Shown here in pieces: positions 19,614-28,078 of a stretch of DNA of 42,754 bases (positions are counted from its first letter, which is position 1; each line of letters starts with the position of its first letter). Made by a program: the position numbers and the translations under genes. The DNA lies in contig CACMRY010000004.1 in assembly GCA_902616205.1 (NCBI GenBank), positions 1 to 42,754 on the forward strand, read 5' to 3'. The notes under the pieces were generated by a model. It saw only the letters and a list, made by a program, of their open reading frames with translations. It did no database searches and was not told where the DNA came from. Source of the stretch: an uncultured Pelagibacteraceae bacterium. GTDB lineage: Bacteria; Pseudomonadota; Alphaproteobacteria; Pelagibacterales; Pelagibacteraceae.

Positions 19614-20645
19614 TTAATCTCCCATAGCAACTAGTTTGGTGGCATTAGTTCTGGTTGTTTTATACAACGTTTTATCTAATGGCACTAAACCAATGTCTGC
19701 TAGATAACCACCTTTTCCAATAGCTTTCTTTGTTGTGAATTCTTTCACAAACTCATGTAATCCTGGAATAACGCCAACGTGAGCTTTTTTCACATAGAAA
19801 AATAATGGTCTTGCAACTGCATAACTGTAGTCTTGAATACTCGCTAGAGAGGGTTGTCCACCATCTATGCTAGCAGCTTGTAATTTATCTTTAGCAGCCA
19901 AGAAATAACTGAAACCAAAGAAACCAAACATATCTTTATCTTGAGTTAACTTTTGGATGATTAAACTATCGTTTTCTCCTACTTCAATAGCAGCACCATC
20001 TTCTCTGTAAAGTTTTTGTGGTTTTTTATATTTTTTATTTCCAGCTTCAAAACCAGCTTTATAAAGAGCTTTAGCTTCTTTAGTCATACCTTTTTTCATT
20101 ACTAAAGAATTCCAAGCATCTCTAGTTCCTGATGTTCCTGGCGGGATCATCACTGAAATTTTTTGTTTTGGTAAGCTAGGGTCAATTTGGTCCCAAGTTT
20201 TATAAATATTTGGAACTAATTTACCATCAACAACTGTATGAGCAGCTAGTGCTAAATATAATTGTTCTTTAGTAAAATTTACTGGTTTTGCATCTTTGCT
20301 GTAAGCTAGTGTGATACCATCGTTACCAATCACAATCTCAACAATTTCATTTACACCGTTTTTCTTACATAGAGCTTTCTCTTTATCTTTCATAGCTCTT
20401 GATGCATTTGTAATATCTGGATGTTGCTCACCAACACCAGCACAGAATAGTTTAGCTCCTCCACCAGTACCAGTAGATTCGATTACAGGAGTTTTAAATC
20501 CTGAACCACCGAATCTTTCAGCAACAACAGTTGCGTAAGGGAATACTGTAGATGAACCAACTATTTTAATTTGATCTCTTGCTTGAGCAACTGTTGCGAC
20601 CGTTAAAGCAACAAGCGAAGCAATTATTATAGTTAGTTTTTTCAT
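19614..20645 (-). CDS. pstS: Phosphate-binding periplasmic protein PstS (start likely 20645; ORF open to 20663)
   Basis: Signal peptide MKKLTIIIASLVALTVATVAQA; DQIKIVGSSTVFPYATVVAERF, GTSGTRDAW. Confidence 0.95.
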   Translation of the reverse strand: MKKLTIIIASLVALTVATVAQARDQIKIVGSSTVFPYATVVAERFGGSGFKTPVIESTGTGGGAKLFCAGVGEQHPDITNASRAMKDKEKALCKKNGVNEIVEIVIGNDGITLAYSKDAKPVNFTKEQLYLALAAHTVVDGKLVPNIYKTWDQIDPSLPKQKISVMIPPGTSGTRDAWNSLVMKKGMTKEAKALYKAGFEAGNKKYKKPQKLYREDGAAIEVGENDSLIIQKLTQDKDMFGFFGFSYFLAAKDKLQAASIDGGQPSLASIQDYSYAVARPLFFYVKKAHVGVIPGLHEFVKEFTTKKAIGKGGYLADIGLVPLDKTLYKTTRTNATKLVAMGD

Positions 20646-20721
20646 TATCTTTAATCCTTTCATAGTTTATTAAAAGATTTTAGACTCCTATAAATTAATT
20701 GAATCTTAAATATTACGGAAT

Positions 20722-20739
20722 TGTTACAGTTTTGTTAAA
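20722..20739 (-). promoter_or_regulatory. Candidate PhoB box upstream of pstS
   Basis: Minus strand TTTAACA-AAAC-TGTAACA, 11-bp period. Confidence 0.65.
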
Positions 20740-20750
20740 AACATAACCTT

Positions 20751-21359
20751 TTAGTTGTATTTCATTGAGAAAATAATCTCGTTATTTTCGGTTTCCAAAC
20801 CACCTTTGCATGAGACTGGATTAACATTATCCTTAAAAGCAAGATCTGGAGTAGGTCTTAAAACAACTTCCAGTTTTACCAAATTAACCAATTCTTCAAG
20901 CACGCTTTGATCAAAACGCCATTTTGGCCAACTAGATGGAGTAGAAAAGATAGTTGTTAAATAGCTTGTCGCCATAGTAAACCTATAATTACTCATATTT
21001 TCATTTCTCAGTAAATGATCTCTAACAGAATTAAATATGTTTCGACATCTCAATGAATCTGACATGTAGTTCTCTTTTTTTAAATTTTCATTTACTGGAA
21101 TTGAAACAATTAAATCTACTGTATTTCTCCAATAGGAACTAAGAACATCTATGTATATATCTTCGTATGGTACATCTTTATGTTTTTTAATTTCAGGATA
21201 TGCACTCTTTAAGTCTTCGTGCAATCTAAAAATACCAATATCAAAAACGGTTAATTGCTGGTTTTTTAAAATTGTAGAAATATCAGATGCATTACTTTTC
21301 GCAATCATTGATATTGAAAAATATATAATAATCAAAATACAATTTAACACCTTAGTCAT
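20751..21359 (-). CDS. Hypothetical secreted protein (202 aa) between pstS and phoR
   Basis: Signal-peptide-like N-terminus (MTKVLNCILIIIYFSISMIAKSNA); intact ORF; no family recognised. Confidence 0.6.
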   Translation of the reverse strand: MTKVLNCILIIIYFSISMIAKSNASDISTILKNQQLTVFDIGIFRLHEDLKSAYPEIKKHKDVPYEDIYIDVLSSYWRNTVDLIVSIPVNENLKKENYMSDSLRCRNIFNSVRDHLLRNENMSNYRFTMATSYLTTIFSTPSSWPKWRFDQSVLEELVNLVKLEVVLRPTPDLAFKDNVNPVSCKGGLETENNEIIFSMKYN

Positions 21360-21453
21360 ATTAAAATTTTAATTTAACTAAGATACTAATCAACAAAAGA
21401 TTTGTTAAAAATTGATTGAATAAGTGTTAATTTTAAACAAGTTTTTAAATTTA

Positions 21454-22602
21454 TTATTTTGTTGGAAGATATATCTTTACTTCAGTACCTTTATCTACTT
21501 TACTGAGAATCTCATAATCACCTCTATGTTGAGATATAATATGTTTCATGATAGCTAAACCTAAACCTGTACCACCAGCCTTTTTACTTTTTTCTTCATC
21601 TACTCTAAAAAATCTTTCAGTTATTCTTGGAATTAATTGTTGAGGTATTCCAACACCTTCATCTTTAATGCTAATTACAATATTTTTATCAATTAATTTA
21701 CCTTCGCTATTTTGACTATTTACATATATATTTTTGCCATTTTGAGAGTATTTTATTGAATTATCAATTAAATTTGAAAACACAGTTAACAATTTATCAT
21801 TATCACCAAACACTAAGGTTGGTTTCATAAGATCTAGATGCAAATTAATACTTTTTTTTTTTAATATTATTTCAAAATTACTTTTTATATTTGTAAAAAT
21901 ATCATTTAAGTTGATTATTTTATTAGGCTTAATGTGTTCTTCTAGTTCAATTCTACTTAAAATCAATAAATCGTTGATAAGATTTTCCATTCTTAATACT
22001 TGATCAGACATGATCGACATAAATTTTTTTTGCGCTTCTTGATCATTTGAAGCTGGTCCAAGAATAGTTTCTAAAGAACCTTTGATTGATACTAAAGGGG
22101 TTCTTAACTCATGACTTACGTTAGCAACAAAATCAGTTTTTAATTTTTGTGCTTTTGTTATTTCTGTAAAATCTTTTAAAAATAATACGACAGAATCTGC
22201 TTCTGGAAACAACTGAGTGGGGCCAGGTATAACATAAATTTTGTAAAGTTGATAAGATGGTAAATTTATTTCTACATTTACATTTTTTGTAGTTTGATCT
22301 TTAATAGCATTTTCGATTGTTTCAAGTAATTTTGTATCTCTTATTACACTTGAAATATTTTTATCAATTAAACCTTCTCCAAAACGTTGTTTTGCGCTTT
22401 TGTTAAGATATTTAATTAAGTTATATTTGTCTAAAGCAAAAAATTGATCCTCTAATTCCTCTATTATTATTCTTTTACCTAAGTCGTCTTTATTTGTCTT
22501 ATTAATAGTAGGAGCAATGTTTTCTGGCTTAATATTTTTTTTAAATAAAAAATATAATAAAACAATTACTATAAATATAAGTATCAACTCTGTCCAAAAC
22601 AT
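21454..22602 (-). CDS. phoR: Phosphate regulon sensor histidine kinase PhoR (single N-terminal TM)
   Basis: PAS-like region, FVANVSHELRTPLVSIKGSLETILG (H-box), NLIDNSIKYS, GTGLGLAIMKHI; near phoB-pst. Confidence 0.9.
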   Translation of the reverse strand: MFWTELILIFIVIVLLYFLFKKNIKPENIAPTINKTNKDDLGKRIIIEELEDQFFALDKYNLIKYLNKSAKQRFGEGLIDKNISSVIRDTKLLETIENAIKDQTTKNVNVEINLPSYQLYKIYVIPGPTQLFPEADSVVLFLKDFTEITKAQKLKTDFVANVSHELRTPLVSIKGSLETILGPASNDQEAQKKFMSIMSDQVLRMENLINDLLILSRIELEEHIKPNKIINLNDIFTNIKSNFEIILKKKSINLHLDLMKPTLVFGDNDKLLTVFSNLIDNSIKYSQNGKNIYVNSQNSEGKLIDKNIVISIKDEGVGIPQQLIPRITERFFRVDEEKSKKAGGTGLGLAIMKHIISQHRGDYEILSKVDKGTEVKIYLPTK

Positions 22603-22643
22603 GGATATGTTTTAACAAATGTAACTAATATTGTCTTTAGTTA

Positions 22644-22732
22644 TTAGGTGAAATATTTTTAAAGAAAATTTTTGCTGTTTCTTCCCAACTATATTTTTTA
22701 GCAAATTCTAAACAATCATCTCGATTTATTTT
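22644..22732 (-). pseudogene. Fragment of the 3' end of the agt-like glycosyltransferase (intact copy at 39934-40938)
   Basis: Ungapped alignment to 39938-40026; 22677-22732 is identical to 39971-40026 (56 nt) and the whole 89 nt has 7 mismatches. Minus-strand reading: INRDDCLEFAKKYSWEETAKIFFKNISPN. Confidence 0.93.
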
Positions 22733-22801
22733 AAGCTAACTTTTTAGTATCCGCATAAATACTTTAGTTTAATGTAGGTTAGTGTAGAATAATGTGTCCC
22801 T

Positions 22802-22870
22802 CTAATCCCGCAAATAATCGCCAGCTTCCTGAATAATTTTCCAGAGTTTACGCCGATTATCTTCATTCAT
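22802..22870 (-). repeat. Copy 1 of a 69-bp element (mini-ORF MNEDNRRKLWKIIQEAGDYLRD*)
   Basis: 58/69 identical to 37792-37860 by manual alignment; weaker similarity extends beyond both ends. Confidence 0.85.
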
Positions 22871-22948
22871 TTACTACAAAACCTTGAAACATCTCCAAAA
22901 GTTCTAGTTGTGGTTCTAGTTTGACAGTAAAATTGATGAGTCTTTAAG

Positions 22949-23398
22949 CTAATAATTTTTAATCCAATCATTTATTCTGGTTTCTAAATTGGAATAAGTT
23001 TTATGTATTTCTGTTGAAATCAGCTCTTCTTTATTTGGTTTATCACTATTTTCTAACTCATTAATGATATGAACAGGATCCTCAATGTCCCAATGAACTA
23101 TTTTTTCAGGAGATGGCCAGACTGGACAAACTTCATCACTGGCATTGTTGCATACGGTAAATACCTGGTCAAATATTGTTTTTTCATCTAAAAATTTATT
23201 AAAGTTTTTAGAAGATAGATTTTTTGTATCAAAATTATTTTCATTAAGATATTTAATGACATATTTATTAATTATTCCAGATGGTTTGCTACCTGCACTG
23301 TAGCCAATAAATTTATCTTTATGATATTTGTTAACTACACTTTCAGCCAATATACTTCTATGAGAATTGCCGGTACAAACAAATAAAAGTTTTTTCAT
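22949..23398 (-). CDS. Second arsenate reductase-like LMW-PTP protein
   Basis: MKKLLFVCTGNSHRSILAESV, SAGSKPSGIIN, QVFTVCNNASDEVCPVWPSPEKIVHWDIEDP; paralogous to 8830-9261. Confidence 0.88.
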   Translation of the reverse strand: MKKLLFVCTGNSHRSILAESVVNKYHKDKFIGYSAGSKPSGIINKYVIKYLNENNFDTKNLSSKNFNKFLDEKTIFDQVFTVCNNASDEVCPVWPSPEKIVHWDIEDPVHIINELENSDKPNKEELISTEIHKTYSNLETRINDWIKNY

Positions 23399-23456
23399 TT
23401 TTAACTTTTATTACTATATATTATTTTTCTATACTTAATGAATGCTAAATCTAAAT

Positions 23457-23474
23457 TGTAACAAAACTGAAACA
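23457..23474 (+). promoter_or_regulatory. Candidate PhoB box between arsC2 and the HD gene
   Basis: TGTAACA-AAAC-TGAAACA, 11-bp period. Confidence 0.6.
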
Positions 23475-23495
23475 TTCTTAATTTAAAGTAACATT

Positions 23496-24047
23496 GTGGA
23501 TATTAAATCAAATATAACCAATTTATTTAAAATTATAGAAGAAATTGGATCAGACAAACAATATGGAAATGAAAAAGTTTCACAACTAGAACATGCAATT
23601 CAATGTGCATTATTGGCAAAAAAAAATAATGAAAACAATTTTTTTATAACTGCAGCTCTATTCCATGATATTGGTCACTTAATTAATAATGATAAAGAAG
23701 CCATCAAAAAAGGAGTAGATAAAAAGCATGAGAATTCAGGATCCTTTTTTCTTTCTAAATTTTTTCCAGAAGATGTTACAAGACTAATTAAAGGGCATGT
23801 GCCAGCTAAAAGATATTTAGTTTATTATGAGAAAGGATATTATGAGGCTCTATCTATTGCCTCAAAAAGAAGTTTGGATGTTCAAGGTGGTAGTTTTTCT
23901 GAAGAAGAGGCAAACGAATTTATTAAACAACCTTTTATGCAAGATGCAGTTAGACTAAGGAAATATGATGATCTTGCTAAAGTTGAAAATTTAGAAATTC
24001 CAAATATAAATTTTTTTTATAAACATGTGGAAAGCAGTTTTAAATAA
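23496..24047 (+). CDS. HD-domain protein of phosphonate-associated (PhnZ-like) type
   Basis: QYGNEKVSQLEHAIQCA, AALFHDIGHL, KKHENSGSFFLSKFFPEDVTRLIKGHVPAKRYL; Y23/E26/H33/H57-D58/H101/K105 spacing resembles PhnZ catalytic residues. GTG start. Confidence 0.78.
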   Translation: MDIKSNITNLFKIIEEIGSDKQYGNEKVSQLEHAIQCALLAKKNNENNFFITAALFHDIGHLINNDKEAIKKGVDKKHENSGSFFLSKFFPEDVTRLIKGHVPAKRYLVYYEKGYYEALSIASKRSLDVQGGSFSEEEANEFIKQPFMQDAVRLRKYDDLAKVENLEIPNINFFYKHVESSFK

Positions 24048-25212
24048 ATTTTTTTTTGTTTAGAAAAATTGCTGTCGAGTTACCAAATATTGCTAAAACA
24101 AAAAATACTAATATTAACAAATCATACCCCCCTACATTCCATATCAAGGAACCTATCCATGGACCAGCAATACTACCAATCATATATTGTAAAGCTAAAA
24201 TACCATGAATATTGCCAAAGTTTTTTTGGCCAAAAGTATCATTTTGAACCAAAGGTTTTAAAATAGCCATACTGCCATATGCTGAACTATTAAATAAAAC
24301 AAATAAAAATGCTAAGTAATGATTAATATTTATAAAGTATAAAAATATCATTCCAATTACCATCGAGTAAAAACAAATTACAAATAATTTTAAATTTGAC
24401 TTATCACCTCCATATATCATAACTAAAATTCTACCTATTACTTGTCCTGGTCCAAACAGAGATGCTGTCAATACAGCTTGGGATAGACTCATCCCTTTTT
24501 CCTGCAACATTGGAATTACATGAGTTGTAATAGCACCAATATTAAATCCAATAACAAACAATGAAAAACTAAATAACCAAAATCTATAATCTTTAAGTAT
24601 TATTTTAAGCTTTGAATTTTGATCTGTTTTCTTTTCAATTTTTTTAAATTCTTTTATAATTATATTTTTGAAACCAAAATAATTAGCTGGTGAACTAATC
24701 AATATATTTAATATTCCAAAAATAAATACAGTAAACCTCCAGTCATATTGTTCTGTTAAATAAGTAGCAGTAGGAAATGTGTATGTGCTTGCAAATCCAG
24801 CAAACAAAGTAATTATTGCAATAGATGTTTTGGCCTTTGATTTTAAATTAATAGTAATGACACTAAAAAGCATCGTATAAAGACAGCCACCCGAGGTTGC
24901 ACTGACAAGTATCCAAGCAAGTAAAAATCCACCATATGTATCTACTGATGAAAGATAAATTACACTTAGTCCTAACAGTATAGGACTGGTCCACATCATT
25001 GGAAAACTTAGATTTCTATCTACAATCTTACCTAGAAAAGGTAAAAGTAAACTATGCACAACTAAGCCTAGGGAATAAATAAAAGTTAAGTTGTTTCTTG
25101 AAATACCTAGTTCGTTTTCCCAAGTTAGCAACAACGCTGAGAACAGGTACATACAACTGCTGTAACAAAAGGTAACTGATATACCTATTAAAAATGCAGA
25201 CAAATATTTCAC
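24040..25212 (-). CDS. Major facilitator superfamily transporter
   Basis: ~12 hydrophobic helices, MFS-like loops; 390 aa. Substrate unknown. Confidence 0.82.
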   Translation of the reverse strand: MKYLSAFLIGISVTFCYSSCMYLFSALLLTWENELGISRNNLTFIYSLGLVVHSLLLPFLGKIVDRNLSFPMMWTSPILLGLSVIYLSSVDTYGGFLLAWILVSATSGGCLYTMLFSVITINLKSKAKTSIAIITLFAGFASTYTFPTATYLTEQYDWRFTVFIFGILNILISSPANYFGFKNIIIKEFKKIEKKTDQNSKLKIILKDYRFWLFSFSLFVIGFNIGAITTHVIPMLQEKGMSLSQAVLTASLFGPGQVIGRILVMIYGGDKSNLKLFVICFYSMVIGMIFLYFININHYLAFLFVLFNSSAYGSMAILKPLVQNDTFGQKNFGNIHGILALQYMIGSIAGPWIGSLIWNVGGYDLLILVFFVLAIFGNSTAIFLNKKKFI

Positions 25213-25227
25213 AAATTTTTTTATTTC

Positions 25228-25245
25228 TTTAACATTTTTTTAACA
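25228..25245 (+). promoter_or_regulatory. Candidate PhoB box upstream of 25267 ORF
   Basis: TTTAACA-TTTT-TTTAACA, exact direct repeat at 11-bp period. Confidence 0.5.
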
Positions 25246-25266
25246 AAAGTAAGTTAATAGATTATT

Positions 25267-25695
25267 ATGAATAAAATCCTAATCTCATTTATATTAACTT
25301 TATCCACAATTTCTATTACTCAAGCTGACAATCATGCTAAAATAACAGAGCAACAAGCCGGCAGTAGTTATTCACAAAATACTGAGGATACATTTAAAAA
25401 TGAAATAGGGAATTGTGAAGACCCTGGAGTACTTATGTTAAGAGCCACTGTTAAAAATGATATTTCAAGATCTAGTCCCGAAAAAGCATCTGAGGCAGAA
25501 GCATTAATGAAAGAGGGCATGAAATTGTGTAATGAAAACAGAGTTTTTGAGGCAAAACTAAAATTAGAAGACGCTAAAACAACTGCTAGAGCAGGATTAG
25601 TAGATGGAGAGGATCCATCTATAACTAAAGTTGTTGTTGACAATAATGAGATAACAAAGGAAGAAAAACCTTGGTGGAAATTCTGGAAAGATTGA
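25267..25695 (+). CDS. Hypothetical secreted protein, 142 aa
   Basis: Signal peptide MNKILISFILTLSTISITQA; C-terminus EEKPWWKFWKD; no recognised family. Confidence 0.65.
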   Translation: MNKILISFILTLSTISITQADNHAKITEQQAGSSYSQNTEDTFKNEIGNCEDPGVLMLRATVKNDISRSSPEKASEAEALMKEGMKLCNENRVFEAKLKLEDAKTTARAGLVDGEDPSITKVVVDNNEITKEEKPWWKFWKD

Positions 25696-25762
25696 TTTTT
25701 ATCTTTTTAAATTCTTAAATTAAAATTTCTAGAAAAATTTTTGATAAAGGTATTTTTTCTAT

Positions 25763-27163
25763 TTACCTTACAATTAATTGATCTGATCCAATTAATATTC
25801 TTCTAAGCCAAGCAGATAATCTATCCATAAATATTACTACAGCCAAAACTAATATTGCCATGTAGGCGACATTTTCAAAATCATTTCCAGTACCTAGTGC
25901 ACCTAAAAATTGTAAACCAATTCCTCCTGCGCCCATTGCACCTATTATTACGGCTCCTCTAGTATTTGACTCTAAATAGTATAAGGATTGAGATACAAAA
26001 ATTGGAAGTATTTGAGGAATTATACCAAATCTATGTTGTAGAAATTTGCTAGCCCCTGTAGATTGAACTCCTTCTTGTTGTTTCTTCTCAGTATTTTCAA
26101 TTGCTTCAGAATATAATTTACCTAAAGTACCTGTATCAGTAAAACCAATCGCAAAAATACCAGTGAAGGGTCCTGGACCAAAAGCTCTTAAAAATATTAA
26201 ACTCCAAATTAAAAAGTCTATTCCTCTTAAAGTATCAAATAATCTTCTTAACGTAAATCTTAGAGCTTTAATAGGTGTAACGTTGTATGCAGCAAGGAAT
26301 GACAAGGGCAGAGCCATTACTGTAGCAAACATTGTCCCAAGTACAGCCATAACTATTGTTTCGAGCATTGCCCACCAAACTCTACCGTGCATAAATGCTT
26401 CATTATCCTTAATCTCTGTTAAGAAAAGTTTTAAATTAGACATTTCAGGAACAACTCTTTCTTTAGAAAAAGTCAAACCTAATGCTTCGAAAAAGCTATA
26501 TGGTTCTAAAGGACTTGAGAAATCAAACCAAAAATATTTCCATCCGATACTGTAACGATGAATTTCAACTTTTTTTGGATATACTTGAATTCTCTCATAC
26601 AAAGTGGGTCTAAATTCAACTCTATTTTCTGTGATTCTAAAACCTTTTAAATCTTCTATGACCAAATCCTCTGAACCTACAAGGTAAGGTTTACCATTAG
26701 AATTTAATTTTATGGTAAAATCTCTCTCATATTTTGGAAAATTTACAATCTCGACTTTATCTTTGTATAATATTGCCTTACCTTTATTATTAAACTCAAC
26801 TACATTGCCAACATTATCAGAATTTTTGTAAAACCAATCTGGAATTGATTTATCAAGATTATCTCTTCCATAAACACTTCTATAATTTCCTTCAAAAGCT
26901 ATTTTAATATCCTCATGATTTTCCCATTTCATTGTTACATGATCTTTGTGTGCATATGTGTCTAAGACAAACATAGCAGCATTTTGTGGTTTCCATTTTT
27001 TTGGGATATCAACAACATCTAAAGTAAAAAAACCTACTATTAAATATACTAAGACGAGAAAAAAAATTATTTGGCCTCTTAATCTACTCTTTCTGGCTTG
27101 TTTAAATGTGTCAGGAAATAATTTACGAATATTTTCTCTTTGAATAGCTAAACTAGAACTCAT
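25763..27163 (-). CDS. phnE: Phosphonate ABC transporter permease PhnE (second, long)
   Basis: Permease core: ETIVMAVLGTMFATVMALPLSFLAAYNVTP, RGIDFLIWSLIFLRAFGPGPFTGIFAI; in phnCDE operon. Confidence 0.92.
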   Translation of the reverse strand: MSSSLAIQRENIRKLFPDTFKQARKSRLRGQIIFFLVLVYLIVGFFTLDVVDIPKKWKPQNAAMFVLDTYAHKDHVTMKWENHEDIKIAFEGNYRSVYGRDNLDKSIPDWFYKNSDNVGNVVEFNNKGKAILYKDKVEIVNFPKYERDFTIKLNSNGKPYLVGSEDLVIEDLKGFRITENRVEFRPTLYERIQVYPKKVEIHRYSIGWKYFWFDFSSPLEPYSFFEALGLTFSKERVVPEMSNLKLFLTEIKDNEAFMHGRVWWAMLETIVMAVLGTMFATVMALPLSFLAAYNVTPIKALRFTLRRLFDTLRGIDFLIWSLIFLRAFGPGPFTGIFAIGFTDTGTLGKLYSEAIENTEKKQQEGVQSTGASKFLQHRFGIIPQILPIFVSQSLYYLESNTRGAVIIGAMGAGGIGLQFLGALGTGNDFENVAYMAILVLAVVIFMDRLSAWLRRILIGSDQLIVR

Positions 27164-28014
27164 TGATTTGCTCCAATTAATTTATGTCTCCAATATGCAG
27201 ACAAATAATCTAATGCAATTATCGTACCAACCAGTAAGAACATACACGCTAAAACATCAGCTCCATAATTCCACTGAATTAGAGCCGCTAACATTTCTCC
27301 AATTCCACCTGCACCAACAAAACCTAATATTGTAGATTCTCTAACATTAATTTCTAACCTCAATATTCCATAACTTAAAAACAAAGGTAGTACCTGGGGA
27401 AGAACTGAAAATCTTATCTTCTGTGTCCAAGTTGCACCAACAGAACTTAAACCTTCAATAGGTTTTCCATCACAATTTTCTATAGCCTCTGTAAATAATT
27501 TACCAAGTGCTCCAGCAGTATGTATTGTTATAGCAATTACAGCTGGTAAAGATGATTTACCCATTAGATATAAAAACACCATTGCTATTATTAATGTTGG
27601 AAATGATCTTGTCACATCCATTAAAAATTTTGTAAATTGAATAACTCTTTTGTTTCTAATTAGGTTCCTACTTGAAAAAATTGCAAATATAATTGCTAAA
27701 ATAAAACCTATAGAAGTTGAAAATAAAGCAATATTTAAAGTAATAATTAATTCAGGAATATACTTAATAACTCTTGGCCAATATTTCCATCCCATCTCAA
27801 AAGTGTCTACAAATAAATCTCTAGGGTAGTTAAAAAAATTAGCTATACCTCTTCCAAAAGACCCTGCATTTGCTTCTAACGATACCAAGGTACCACCAAA
27901 AAAAATTAATATTAGAATTGCAATTCCAAGTAGCGAGGACCTAGTTCTCTGGTTTGTTAATTTTTTTAAATTAACTTCAATTTGTTCTAGGTTGGCAGGT
28001 AAGGCTTTTGCCAT
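27160..28014 (-). CDS. phnE: Phosphonate ABC transporter permease PhnE (first)
   Basis: LIITLNIALFSTSIGFILAIIFAIFSSRNL, RSFPTLIIAMVFLYLMG, RESTILGFVGAGGIGEML. Confidence 0.93.
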   Translation of the reverse strand: MAKALPANLEQIEVNLKKLTNQRTRSSLLGIAILILIFFGGTLVSLEANAGSFGRGIANFFNYPRDLFVDTFEMGWKYWPRVIKYIPELIITLNIALFSTSIGFILAIIFAIFSSRNLIRNKRVIQFTKFLMDVTRSFPTLIIAMVFLYLMGKSSLPAVIAITIHTAGALGKLFTEAIENCDGKPIEGLSSVGATWTQKIRFSVLPQVLPLFLSYGILRLEINVRESTILGFVGAGGIGEMLAALIQWNYGADVLACMFLLVGTIIALDYLSAYWRHKLIGANQ

Positions 28015-28078
28015 AATTTATAAAAATAAATCAGAGGCAAAGATTTACAGTCTTTGCCTCTAATTATAGGGGGTTTAA

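Noticed and set aside
22603-22640. Possible Pho box TTTAACA-AA-TGTAACT upstream of phoR
   Set aside because: Period is 9 rather than 11 bp and it points away from phoR; not counted as a site.
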